Part shown: positions 21,540-32,340 of the stretch, piece after piece | How positions within the stretch are numbered: the first letter of the stretch is position 1 | Layout: every line of letters starts with the position of its first letter | Origin: Schistosoma haematobium | Taxonomy: Eukaryota; Platyhelminthes; Trematoda; Strigeidida; Schistosomatidae | Reading direction: 5' to 3' | NCBI RefSeq assembly: GCF_000699445.3 | Contig: NC_067196.1 | Span: 39,824,616 to 39,888,615, forward strand | Length of the DNA: 64,000 bases | Notes under the pieces: generated by a model | Seen by the model: the letters and a program-made list of their open reading frames with translations, nothing else | The model's database searches: none | What the model was told of the DNA's origin: nothing | Translations under genes and position numbers: made by a program

Positions 21540-22490
21540 CAGATGCATTCCAAGTAAGGACCGGAGTCAGACAAGGCTGTCTACTCTCCCCCTTCCTCTA
21601 TCTTCTGGTGATCAACTGGATTATGAAGAACTCAATTTCTGAGGGAGAACACCGAATACAATGGACAGCTCAGAACCAATTAGACGATTTGGACTTCGCA
21701 GATGACCTTTATCTCCTGTCGCATACACATGAACAAATGCAGATAAAGACAGCCAGTGTAGTAGCAGTCTCCGCATCAGTAGGCCTCAAAATACACAAGA
21801 GGAAAACCAAGGTGCTCAAATTCAAAGCGGAGAACAGCAATCCAATCACTCTTGATGGAGAAACTCTGGAAGATGTAGAATCCTTCACATATCTGGGAAG
21901 CATCATCGATGAACAAGGAGGTTCAGATGCAGACGTAAAAGCGACAATTGGCAAAGCAAGGGCCGCATTGCTACAATTGAAGAACATATGGAACTCAAAA
22001 CAACTTTCAACTAATATCAAAGTGAGAATCTTCAATACGAACGTCGAGACAGTTCTACTGTACGGAGCTGAAATGTGGAGAACTACTACAACCACCATCA
22101 AGAAGGTACAAGTATTTATAAATGGTTGTCTACACAAGATACTCAACATCCATTGGCCGGATACCATCAGCAACAGCCTTCTGTGGGAGAGAACAAATCA
22201 GCTTCCAGCTGAAAAAGAAATTAGGAAAAGACGATGGAAATGGATAGGACATACATTACGCAAATCGTCAAACTGCATCACGATGCAAACCCTAACTTGG
22301 AATCCTGAAGGGAAGCGGAAAAGAGGGATGCCAAAGAACACATTGCGTCGGATAATAGAAGCAGATATGAAAAGGTTGGATAATGACTGGAAGGAGCTGG
22401 AACGGATTGCCCAGGACAGGGTTAGATGGAGAATGCTGGTGAGCGACCTATGTTCCTTCACGAGGAGTAACAGGCGTAAGTAAGTAAGTT
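21185..22490 (+). mobile_element. RTE-family LINE, 5'-truncated, best-preserved copy
   Basis: Starts inside the RT domain (VDAQLRDQQAGFRKDRSC) and runs to the 3' end with its GTAAGTAAGTAAG tail. The family is distinct from SR2 and shares signatures with RTE elements seen in many animals ([40 protein letters not shown]). Confidence 0.85.
21521..22483 (+). CDS. RTE RT C-terminal part, open
   Basis: 320 codons: [38 protein letters not shown] (catalytic FADD), [44 protein letters not shown] and a basic C-terminus. It overlaps the previous frame and is shifted relative to it. No upstream endonuclease, so not autonomous. Confidence 0.82.
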   Translation: MHGGQLTDAFQVRTGVRQGCLLSPFLYLLVINWIMKNSISEGEHRIQWTAQNQLDDLDFADDLYLLSHTHEQMQIKTASVVAVSASVGLKIHKRKTKVLKFKAENSNPITLDGETLEDVESFTYLGSIIDEQGGSDADVKATIGKARAALLQLKNIWNSKQLSTNIKVRIFNTNVETVLLYGAEMWRTTTTTIKKVQVFINGCLHKILNIHWPDTISNSLLWERTNQLPAEKEIRKRRWKWIGHTLRKSSNCITMQTLTWNPEGKRKRGMPKNTLRRIIEADMKRLDNDWKELERIAQDRVRWRMLVSDLCSFTRSNRRK

Positions 22491-23245
22491 ATCTGTGGTT
22501 ATGACTGCTTACCACTTTCCAGATTCATGATCTGCTTGAAATATACATGAGTTCTTATAAAGAATAGTACCGTAATTTAGCCGACATGGCTAAACTTACA
22601 TACTATACGTATCATTAGCTTTCTTAGTTCGCATGGCTTCTTTGCTGATATGGATGTCTGAAAAAGTTTTCCTCGAAATATTTTGTATCAGACTTTTAAT
22701 ATCGTGTTTCTCAAATAGGAATAATCTAAACATAAAATAAAAAATTATATCAGAAATATATACTTAACTAGAGTCAGATGTTCTACTATTAGTGTGAAAA
22801 TTACTAACTTCATTTTCGCTCACAGAACAAGAATATACCGTTCTGTGTCTTGTTCACCTGTATACAAGTTGCTTGTTGGAAATAGTGAAAAATGATGTAT
22901 GCGTATTAAATCAAATAATTGAATACAATTATTTTAGGTATTACTCACAGATAAAAAGTATAATGAATTCAACTGGTTATCATCACACTTCTTGGTGTCA
23001 GTTTCCTGCTTTTGTCTAAAAATTGATTCAATTTCCTGTTAACCTAAGGAAAGCACTAAATGCTTCTAAATAACTGGTTATACGTCAATTCTCTGAGCAG
23101 AAAAATTTGGTTATCGGGTTAATAGCTGATATAACACAGCAAACGAGATCCTCAAGAAAAATATCCAAATCTTTCACGTGATTGTTCGTTGAGAAGTAGT
23201 CAAACTCATGTTCCTTAATTCCTTCATAGTGCTGATAGAATTCTG

Positions 23246-24697
23246 TTGATCAAGCTGCAAAATTGCAGATTTTATGGAATACCAAAGATCCACAAAAATA
23301 ATACTCCACTAAGACCAGTGGTAGACTATACAAATTCACCGACTTACAATCTAGCTAAATATTTAGCTAAGATTCTCAAACCATATGAAAAACGGATTAA
23401 TCATGGAATTAAAAACTCTATGGAACTCAAGAATTTAATTGATACCATCAATATAGAAGAAGACGAAATACTGGCAAGTTTTGATGTATCTTCCTTATTC
23501 ACTAATGTACCTATCAGTCGAGCTATGGATATTATCAATGATTGTTTGGAATCTGATTTAGATTTGAATTTACGATGCCCATTAGATCCATCAGAGGTTA
23601 TAAAATGCTTAGAATTATGTTTAAGATCTACCTTATTCATATTTCGAGGTCAACTTTACAGACAGAAAGAGGGTATAGCAATGGGCTCACCAGTTTCTCC
23701 GATTGTAGCGAATTTATTCATGCATTCCCTAGAAACTAGTGCAATCGCAAAAAGTTTATTTCCACCAAAGCTATGGTTAAGGTATGTATACGATATTTTT
23801 GTTATCAATAAACGGGATGGTATGGAAGAACTATTTAACAATGTAAACAACATTTCTGAAAACATTAAACTAACTAAGGAATTACAATCAGTTGACCACA
23901 AACTAGCATTCCTAGATTGTTTGGTTGAACGTCGACACAATAATAAGAAGTTAAAAATAAATGTTTACAGAAAATCAACACATTCTGAGAGATACTTGGA
24001 TTTTAATTCAGCCCATTCACAGAGCACGAAAATTAATGTAGTAAAAAATCTAATGAACAGAAGCACTAAGATTGTTACAGACAAGGAAGACCAACGAACC
24101 GAATTAAATAAAGTATTTTCTACTCTTAGGGATAACAACTACCCAAAAAGGTTTTTAAAGAAGATTATTAAAAATGAAAGAAAAACTAAACTAGAAAGTA
24201 TACGAAAAGAATGGAAGTACACCGTAATCATACCTTACCGTAGTGAAACATCAGAAGAAATCAAACGGATTCTAAACAAACATGATATAAGAGTATATTT
24301 TAGGGCGAGTAACACATTAAGATCGACGTTAGTGAAAGTTAAGGACAAGTTATCAAAGGAAGAACAACAAAACATTGTGTATGAAATTCACTGTCATGAC
24401 TGTAATGCTACCTATGTTGGAGAAACATCCAGGCAATTGAATGTAAGATTGAAGGAACACAAACAATGCTTGAAAAATGTTCCAAAATCCTCGGTCGATT
24501 TAAAGAAACTTGAAAATAAGTCAGCGATAGCGTTACATGCGTTAGAAACAGGACACAAAATTAATTTTGAAGGGACCAAAATACTTCAGAAAGGTTTTAA
24601 CATCCACAAAGAAAGATTGACAGCAGAAGCGCTGCATATATGGGCGAACAAGAACAGCCTGAACCGAAAAGGTGGTATTCAACTGGCAACTACATGA
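23246..24697 (+). CDS. Penelope-like RT with GIY-YIG endonuclease
   Basis: 483 codons. RT: RFYGIPKIHKNNTPLRPVVD, FDVSSLFTNVPI (catalytic Asp), GIAMGSPVSPIVANLFM, LRYVYDIFVI and KLAFLDCLV. C-terminal GIY-YIG: VYEIHCHDCNATYVGETSRQ with LNVRLKEHKQ. The usual YVDD is YVYD (TAC at the first Asp codon, near 23791), so polymerase activity is probably lost although no stop codon has accumulated. Confidence 0.88.
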   Translation: MIKLQNCRFYGIPKIHKNNTPLRPVVDYTNSPTYNLAKYLAKILKPYEKRINHGIKNSMELKNLIDTINIEEDEILASFDVSSLFTNVPISRAMDIINDCLESDLDLNLRCPLDPSEVIKCLELCLRSTLFIFRGQLYRQKEGIAMGSPVSPIVANLFMHSLETSAIAKSLFPPKLWLRYVYDIFVINKRDGMEELFNNVNNISENIKLTKELQSVDHKLAFLDCLVERRHNNKKLKINVYRKSTHSERYLDFNSAHSQSTKINVVKNLMNRSTKIVTDKEDQRTELNKVFSTLRDNNYPKRFLKKIIKNERKTKLESIRKEWKYTVIIPYRSETSEEIKRILNKHDIRVYFRASNTLRSTLVKVKDKLSKEEQQNIVYEIHCHDCNATYVGETSRQLNVRLKEHKQCLKNVPKSSVDLKKLENKSAIALHALETGHKINFEGTKILQKGFNIHKERLTAEALHIWANKNSLNRKGGIQLATT

Positions 24698-25101
24698 CAA
24701 ATTTCGTTTGACAAGTAAATTTGGAACCTATCTCTTGTTTAAACCTCTTTTTTAATATCACATGCATCGTTATTATTTTGAAAGAATTCAATGAGTTTTT
24801 AAACAATACAATTTATGTTTTGACATGTACATCGATGTTTCATTATCAATTTTTCATCCTTGAACTTGAACTTTATTTATTCCTTTATCTCTCACACATA
24901 CATACATACCTACACACTCACACACATACGATTTGTTACTCAGTTAAGTAGTTGATTTCTTCACATGATTTCTAGTTAACTGACTCTTTTTATCCTGTTT
25001 TACAAAAAATCAACATCCAAATATGATTGGTTTAACGCAGTATAATCCTGATTGTTAAAAAGCTATATATTTCTTTGTTAATTTTGATTTTGATTATTAC
25101 C

Positions 25102-25134
25102 CTGAAGAAGTCCAGACAAGTTAGCTGGACAAAA
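25102..25134 (+). ncRNA. Hammerhead-like core in Penelope tail
   Basis: CTGAAGA (one change from CTGATGA), six-base stem II GTCCAG/CTGGAC (25110-25115 and 25125-25130), AAAA for GAAA. The second tail at 34034-34058 keeps the stem and an intact GAAA. Hammerheads in Penelope-like elements are established in the literature. Confidence 0.5.
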
Positions 25135-25261
25135 CGTTGGAATTAGTTAAATTTCAATCGCTGAGAATATTTCAAATATAATCTTCATATATAATGACTT
25201 CTCTATACTCGGCTCTCAATTACTGTCAAACTATTCGTTCTAATATTGACGAATATTCGTA

Positions 25262-25665
25262 TAAAAGTGCTTCTAGTTTAAATGAATCAACATTGCGTGA
25301 ACTACCTTGAGGTGTAAGGTGGTGATTGGAAGCAGTCTATAGGAAACACTGGACCTACGTTTCGTGCAATTTGACACTCATCAGCAAGGTGTACCTCTAG
25401 TCTTGAGGAAACTGATGCTCCCTGGAGGATCCAATGTCGTTTCACCCAACATACCAGTCACCACCTTACATTTCAACAAAATCCGCGTAATGTCGAGTCA
25501 TTTCGACTAGTGGTTACATTGCAACTTGATCGATAGAATTCGATCAGGACTAAGGATTCAACATGCATGACATTGATCACCACTCACTGACCATTCCGAA
25601 GTAAGGCGAAACATAGGTTCAGGGTTCCCGTATACTACTTCAAACCACCAACTCAGGTCCAAACT
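25262..25665. repeat. Dispersed hammerhead-bearing repeats, copies C and E
   Basis: 25262-25560 is in minus orientation, with a core of CTGATGA 25384-25378, stem GTG/CAC and GAAA 25363-25360, the best conserved in the window. Next to it, 25560-25665 carries the 3' half of another copy in plus orientation (GGCGAAACATAGGTTCAGGG). It directly follows the Penelope tail. Confidence 0.7.
25360..25384 (-). ncRNA. Hammerhead-ribozyme-like core (copy C)
   Basis: Read on the minus strand: CTGATGA, stem II GTGT...GCAC around CAAATT, then GAAA. These are the two invariant boxes of the hammerhead with a stem between. A short possible stem III follows (AAAC ... GTTT). Stem I pairing was not convincing by eye, so activity is unproven. 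Confidence 0.5.
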
Positions 25666-26849
25666 TCAATTATTCATAGTTTGTGAACTTAATGGTAAAA
25701 TCGTGGCAGGGTGCTTTTAAGGAAATTAAGGAGTTTTCCGAAACAGAATCCTAAGTCTTTAGTAGTTAGCTATTAATATCTTTTTGATTGCGTGGTTCAT
25801 GCGAATTAGATCGGTTTTTTGTATTTTTCGTCACATGGTGATACCAACTGAAAAAAACTATAAAAACTAGAGTGCACTGGACAGTCATTTTGTCTTAATC
25901 TGGGTCTTACATGAAATGAAGTATGTTTGTACAGAAACCAAGTAATCACTAGCGACTAACTTTAAGATGAAATATCTAAATTCTGATGAAGAGCCATGAA
26001 TGGTGGCTCTCAATTATGTCATACGTGAGACAGAAACTGCCATTTCTATCACATGTGCGTCGAACTTCAAAGTGAACTAACCGAAGTTGGAAACACATGT
26101 AAGTGGAATTTGATTAAGTGTATTTAAGCTAGCCGACTCAAATCTAGACCTAGCGGTCGGTGGTTCAGTTCTTGATGCAGTTATGGATTTACACAGCGTG
26201 GAAGATTTATACTAGAACGAGGCAGTTGTTTATCACTCTAGGTTTTATGCGTCCTGGAATAAATGTCACTAGCCGACGAAAACTACCTTGCACTTCGTTA
26301 TCGAATTGCTCGTTTCTTTAGTCGTAACGGCAATGGCTGGACTTTCAGTTACGAAACAATTCAAATGAAGTAAAATATCAGTATGAAAGTTTGATAATCA
26401 GAGGTAGTCGGATTGATGAGCTAACTAAAGATACCCAGAATGATCGGATTTCAAAACGAAAGCAACACGATGAGCACAAATAAACGCGTTTTGTTTGGGA
26501 TTCGTAATACTCGCGGTACGAAATACAAAGGAACCATCAACCAGTATAAATAGCACATGACCTCAATTATATGCCGGATTCATGTCACTGCAATTATAAA
26601 CAGAGATACAAGTTATGTCGAGAAATAATAAGTGATGAGAATGGAACATTATAAACAAAAACGAAAAGCCCCGAAACTGGATGAACCCAGAGCACGGCAT
26701 TTTTTGGCTTTTCCTTTTGCACACAACACTAATCGACCAGTGTAATGACATTAAACAAACATTTGATCAAAACTCGATATCTGTATAGAAGCGTCACGTG
26801 AACAGAGCAACATGCATTTTATAAACATTGGTATTTATACTATCCTTAA

Positions 26850-27075
26850 GGGAAATAGTTTGTTAAGTGAAGGAATGCATACTTCCCGAATGAAACAGTA
26901 ACTGAAAAGTAATAATCAACACAATCTGAATTAGTTAATATCACCAAGCAGAAAAACTGAAATCTTTATTTCTCCAGTAAAAGTAGACTAGATATTTCAA
27001 ATAAATGAGAATCATACAAAGTACTAATTAGTTCAGTTCATATTAATATGTACTTTAGTTTATCTATTTAGGTTA
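26850..27075 (-). repeat. Inverted partial copy of the foldback repeat
   Basis: Reverse complement of 27911-28095 and of 40790-41004; reaches the same outer end (GGGAAATAGTTTGTTAAGTG) as the copy at 40075-41004. Confidence 0.85.
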
Positions 27076-27203
27076 AAAAATCAACGTATGAAAAATGTCA
27101 TGTTTTTCCAGTCCGTGATGATTATTAAATAATTTTTAAGGTCAGGTTTAGAGGATTTATTCTAAAGACAATTTGATAAAGTGGTAAGAAGTTAATACGG
27201 GAT

Positions 27204-28095
27204 TACATGAATAGTGAACACTGGTTTACATTGTGTTGTGTGTTAATCCGATAGTCACGAGAAATCTATAATTCAGGTCAAGTATCTCCTATATATCAAT
27301 TAACTAATCAATTATGAGGTCATATTCTCACACAACAGTCACTATTAACTAAATCGTGAATGATTGAAATCGAGTGATAAAAGTACAAATCAATATTACC
27401 TCTGAACAAGCGAGTTATTTATTTCTACCCTCCTAGTTAGAATTGTTAATTCGCAATAGTATGTTCTTTATAGATAGTATGTAAACCTGAGATTTACAAT
27501 GGGGAGAACATAAAAATACAGTGATACAAATATCTACTAACTAAACAAACAAAACACAAATGATAATAAACTGCAAAATAGTTACAGAGGTTTTAGCATT
27601 GCCAGTAAACGTCACACTGTACCAGTACGTTTATTTCATACTTTGATTCTGAGAAAATTCCAGAATTTTGTTATTCTTTCTGATGTCTTCCGATCAATGT
27701 CTCTCATGCGGATCTAACAGAGAAGATCTTGCAAATCAATGAAGAGCATACTACTGCGAATTGACAATTCTAACTAGGAGGATAGAAATAAATAAATCGC
27801 TTGTTCAGAGGTAATATTGATTTGTACTTTTATCACTCGATTTCAATCATTCACGATTTAGTTAATAGTGACTGCTGTGTGAGAATATGACCTCATAATT
27901 GATTCTATAACTTAAATAAATAAACTAAAATACATATTAATATGAGCTGAACCAATTAGTACTTTGTATGATTCTCATTTATTTGAAATATCTAATTTAC
28001 TTTTACTGGAGAAATAAAGATTTCAGCTTTTCTGCTTGGTGATATTAACTAATTCAGATTGTGTTGATTATTACTTTTCAGTTACTGTTTTATTC
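27204..28095 (+). repeat. Foldback repeat, copy 1
   Basis: About 890 bases nearly identical to 40075-40975. Internal arms 27307-27470 and 27739-27904 are inverted copies of one another, about 90% alike, around a 270-base loop. No open frame worth reporting. It lacks the last 35 bases present in copy 2. Confidence 0.85.
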
Positions 28096-28110
28096 ACAAA
28101 GCTATACGGA

Positions 28111-29072
28111 CTAATCTAGAGGGTCTGTTATTGACTGAATGAAAAGGGTATGTACTTCTTGTGTTTCTGAATCAATGTAAATGATCACTACGTTTTCATT
28201 ACCACTCAATTGTGCTCATGCTTTCTTCGCTGTTCTCTTCTCACTCCACTTATTTATTCAGTATCATTTATACTACTTGTTGCTAATATGCAGTAGCCAG
28301 TTACATTTCTAATAACCGTTGAGCACACAGTCTAACGCATAGTTGATATCATGTAATATTCCCTCACTGTTTTCATAAACTGGTAACATTCACTTTGTTC
28401 ATTATTGTGATTACATTCTCTTAACACTTGTAAAAGTTTCCCTCAGTTTATGTGAATTTTTCGAATCTTGGTTTTAACATGACAGCTTCCATATTCTTTT
28501 GATCGTCACTATTGACTTTAGACACAGTTACTGACTGTTACCTACTCTATCGGAGCACTTCCTCTTCCTTTCCCTTCCTTAACCGCCACAGATAACCTAA
28601 GTTTCGATGCTTGTGGGTAATTCACATATATTTTGTCAGCAGTATAAAGATTCCTGTAGGAATATTTGAAAATGAAGAAGATTTGAGGGAACACTTGTTT
28701 TCACTCATTTTATCATCAGGCTCTACAGTTATAAATCTATAATTATTGTAATATTTACGAAGGCCATAAAATAAGGCATGCACTAATTAATTTGACGATG
28801 TTGTATGTTAAGAGTGGTGAACGTTTGCGTCTGTGTGATTATTAGAACTAGTTGAATTATTATACGCGCATCAGTTCACTGAATATTACAATCACACATT
28901 CCTGATGAGTCCCTAATAGCACAAAACGTAGGTCCAGGGTTTCCTATCGACTGCTTCCAATAATCACCTTACATCTCAAAGTGGTTCACGCAATGTCGAT
29001 TCATTTAAACTAGGAGCAGTATTGCAGCTTGATCAACAGAATTTTATTACCACTTTGAGTTAAGTTTCGCTG
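28111..29072 (-). repeat. 962-bp inverted repeat, right arm
   Basis: Mirror copy of 19870-20831. The arms enclose 7279 bases. The arm abuts a foldback repeat that ends at 28095. Its hammerhead-like core (28902-28926) has CTGATGA intact, but the GAAA box reads AAAA. Confidence 0.9.
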
Positions 29073-29077
29073 ACAAC

Positions 29078-29223
29078 TGATTTAAACCTTTTTCAACATA
29101 AAGCTATTTATCTCGTCTCTGAATGGGTATGGTGATGTAAACAGGCTTTTTCAGTGACAATAATGTCATAGGTCTCACAGTACAGTGAGGTTTCTATAGA
29201 TTTATGAATTTTTCAGGATGACC
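29078..29223 (+). repeat. Inverted repeat arm flanking the Penelope relic (left)
   Basis: About 145 bases whose reverse complement occurs at 29922-30062 (shared TAAACAGGC...GGTATGGTGATG and ATTTGTCTCGTCTCTGAATG blocks), roughly 85% alike. Penelope elements are known to carry direct or inverted terminal repeats. Confidence 0.7.
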
Positions 29224-29224
29224 A

Positions 29225-29920
29225 TTCTTCATCACTGTTTTGTTTGTACCACTACGACCAATCTTATTTAATCGGCCTTATATTATATCCCATTTGCATT
29301 AAACTAGGAAATGCCATAACTAAATGCTGACCTTGGTTTTTCAAAGATCGATCGTCTGACTGAATTATTTGTTATTCTACTTTTAAGTGTCTAAGAAAGG
29401 AACCTGGTTGTTTACCTCCACTTCATATGGAAGCCTGATGTCGTTTTAATGAGTGCTAAGTTTATGCAATAAAAAGTTCATACGCTCCTTTTTCTCACAG
29501 ATAACAAAGCTGTCATCCACATATCTCTTATAAAGTGATATCAAGTCTTCAGACAGGTTTTCACTATGTGCCTTAGAATGTCAGTTAATAATGGCCCCAA
29601 TGGACTACCCGTAGCAACCCTCACGATACGGCGAAGATATTAACCTTCAACTATGAACTGGACTTTTTCAGCGTATAATAGTGACAAATCTTTAAGAATT
29701 TTTAAGTGAACAGGTAATGTAAAGTCTTCATCTAAAATATCAATAGTCTTTTTTAGATGTACATTTCTAATCAAGGAATTCATGTCAAAAGAACACACAT
29801 TTATCGATTAATATTGATTTCACCTTAAATAATCCACTAACAGAAAAGAATCTTTCAAAAGATACGTGATGACAAGATGTGGTCAGTGAACAAAGCATTG
29901 ATGGAGAATGTTCATCCTAA
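29225..29920 (-). pseudogene. Penelope-like RT relic between inverted repeats
   Basis: Minus-strand translation shows VATGSPLGPLLTDILRHIV near 29640-29580 and DLISLYKRYVDDSFVICEKK near 29555-29495, then VPFLDT near 29400: RT boxes of a second Penelope lineage. YVDD is intact, but stops and shifts break the frame. Confidence 0.72.
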
Positions 29921-29921
29921 A

Positions 29922-30062
29922 AAAATCATAAATCTATAGAAAGGTCAGAGTATGGTGAGACCTACGACATTATTAGCGCTGATTAAGCCTGTTTACATCA
30001 CCATACCCATTCAGAGACGAGACAAATAGCTTTGTGTTGAACCACTTTCAAATCAGTTATCA
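29922..30062 (-). repeat. Inverted repeat arm flanking the Penelope relic (right)
   Basis: Mirror copy of 29078-29223; contains CATCACCATACCCATTCAGA. The arms are about 700 bases apart. Confidence 0.7.
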
Positions 30063-30069
30063 GTAAAAC

Positions 30070-30999
30070 GTACTATAAAGCAAAAGTCATTATTGTTAGA
30101 GAAACAAGGTCTGTGCTTCAATGAAAACCTAAACGGGATGCAAACGGTTGCATTACAACCCACTGTGTTTGATAATTTTATATGTTTGTGACCACATGCA
30201 TACGGAAGAGAAGTATTGTTTTACTAGTCAGGGTACCTGAATATGTACCTAAATGCTCGCTTAACTAATGAAATCACATAACCCAAGGGATTTCATAATC
30301 AAACTGACACTTTTTGAACGACTGTTAGATAGAGTATTGACATTATCAAATCATTTGACTTGAAATTATGTGAATAATTAATCTTATTGTGTAAGTCATT
30401 TTGAAATGGCTTCAGTATACTGTTCGAATAAATAGACTCAGTACATGTCAAGGTGTATGGTGACACGTATATTCAGTGACTTTTGTAACGACAAAATAAA
30501 AACCACATTTTTACTCTGATGTATCACACTTTATATGTAAACACATTTACATTCAATATCTATTGCTTCTCTGTATCAATGTTAAAAAACGGATATTATT
30601 GTTTGGTTATATACATATACTGATATACTACCACGTTGGTTAAAATATAAACACACTCTCCGCCGTCTGTTCTTCTGCTTTATTGGACACGGTCTTTGAT
30701 TGAAGATTATAATAGTGTTATAACAACCTTTTAGACCTTCCCACACTACGTTCGATTTTTGGCCCGGATCATTATTAAATAATACTATTGGATTCAATCT
30801 TTCTCATTACGACGTTGTTGCCACCACGTGCAGAGGAATCTTCGTTAATCAAGTGAACTCATTTGTGGTTGTTATCTCAGAGAGCAGCTTACAAGTAACA
30901 TTCATTTCATAACAAGTGTTGTCATTTTTTGTTTAATATACCACTTATATTGTAACTGTAATTTGTTGCCTTTTGCTTTACTAATAGACAGACACTTAG
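30070..30999. other. Intergenic, no gene recognised
   Basis: AT-rich; a minus-strand frame at 30582-30797 shows no family resemblance. Confidence 0.4.
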
Positions 31000-31420
31000 G
31001 GTTGTAGTTTCAACTCTTTTTTGGTATATTATTGGTAAGCTTGCGTATTGTTTTATCTTAAATAAGCTCTTTTGCTGGGATCCACCACAGGTGTTTGGGA
31101 AGTCCACAATGAGTCTCAGTAAGATATCATGCTTCCTCAAGGATCTAATGAATTTGATAGACGAACTAAGATATGACTTTTTTATTGACAGTTTGGTGGG
31201 CATGATAATACCCTATCTAGAAGATGTTCTTTAAGCACCAGTTTGATCATGAAATCCCTCATACTGTCCCAAAATTCAATCTTGTTAACTTTCACATAGT
31301 TTTCATCTAAATAAACAAACGGTATAGCAGTGGGATTCCCTGTGTCTTTGATTGTTGATAACTTATTCATATCTCATATAAAATCGCATATATCTACTAG
31401 TGAAATTAGAACACGCATTT
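31000..31420. pseudogene. Penelope-like fragments, head to head
   Basis: The minus strand near 31140-31100 reads HDILLRLIVDFPNT, like NTPLRPVVDYTNS; the plus strand at 31315-31385 reads NGIAVGFPVSLIVDNLFI, like GIAMGSPVSPIVANLFM. Two short pieces of Penelope RT thus point in opposite directions. No complete frame. Confidence 0.5.
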
Positions 31421-31621
31421 AACACAGATATGTGGGTGATCGAATTGTCATAATTGAAAAGACTTTCTTAAGAAACGTTTCTAAACAGATGAACGCATTC
31501 TCAGCTCACATTAGGTTATCAAGTCAAACATTGCCAACCATAAATAAAATACGATACTCTAGGATGTAATACCAGATGTAATCGACCGTAACATCCATGT
31601 AGATCATGAATCATATATATA

Positions 31622-32300
31622 CCCCACTAATCTCATTCCGTTCAACAAATATTCTTAAAATCAATCTTCTAGAAAAACTGAAACATTCATACTACTCTCC
31701 ATTGTAGAGTAACGAAAGTTCGCTTGATAAATGCTGCTCGAAATCACCTAGTGACATAATATAATGAAGAACGGTGAGTGAACATTTCATCAAATAAAAT
31801 AAAACTTGTGCAGAAATCTATTTCAATTCAGAATAAACTATTACAAGTCACCTGTTCATAACAATTCGCCATCGTCATATATTTCATTGGAGGCGGACTC
31901 AAACATAAACCACCCACTCTCAGCTTCAACTCAAAGTAAAACACCAGTTGTCTCACTAAACAGTTTGCACACAGTAAACATTTTCAACATTCATTACTTG
32001 AAAACACGTTAGAATCATATGAACAGACCAAAATAAAATACATGCACAAAACAAACATTCCAGTAAATTAAATGAAACCGAAGAAGCTATGTTCTGAATA
32101 ACAACACATGGTACAGCCGAACATCACAGAATAGCAACAACGATAACAATATTAATAATAATAATGATAATAATAATAAGGTAGAAATCGCTTCTATTCG
32201 TAAACAGATTAGACTAAGAAACAGAATGATTCACATCTGAAATCTAATAAAACAAGTGGGTAACATCTCGTACGTTGATAAGAAAGTTCAGCAATAACAT
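31622..32300. repeat. Segmental duplication flank downstream of SDR gene 1
   Basis: Matches 43276-43970 at about 97% by eye, including a short (AAT)n run. It lies just downstream of the last SDR exon in both genes, so it belongs to the tandem gene duplication. Confidence 0.85.
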
Positions 32301-32340
32301 TCTGTTCATATATCTGGGTAGAATAAAATTTATGTGAAGA

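Larger units (their letters stand above)
23239..25262 (+). mobile_element. Penelope-like element, 5'-truncated
   Basis: It begins with the end of the dispersed repeat (TTCTGTTGATCAAGCTGC) joined to the RT N-terminal box RFYGIPKIHK, followed by one long open frame and a 3' tail carrying a hammerhead-like core at 25102-25134. The tail ends near GACGAATATTCGTA at 25250, where another dispersed repeat starts. The N-terminal ~200 residues usual for Penelope proteins are missing. Confidence 0.82.

Noticed and set aside
31806..32012. 68-codon plus-strand frame, repeated at 43461 with one change
   Set aside because: It opens with TTG, not ATG, and its conservation is explained by the ~97% identical duplicated flank. 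No family recognised.
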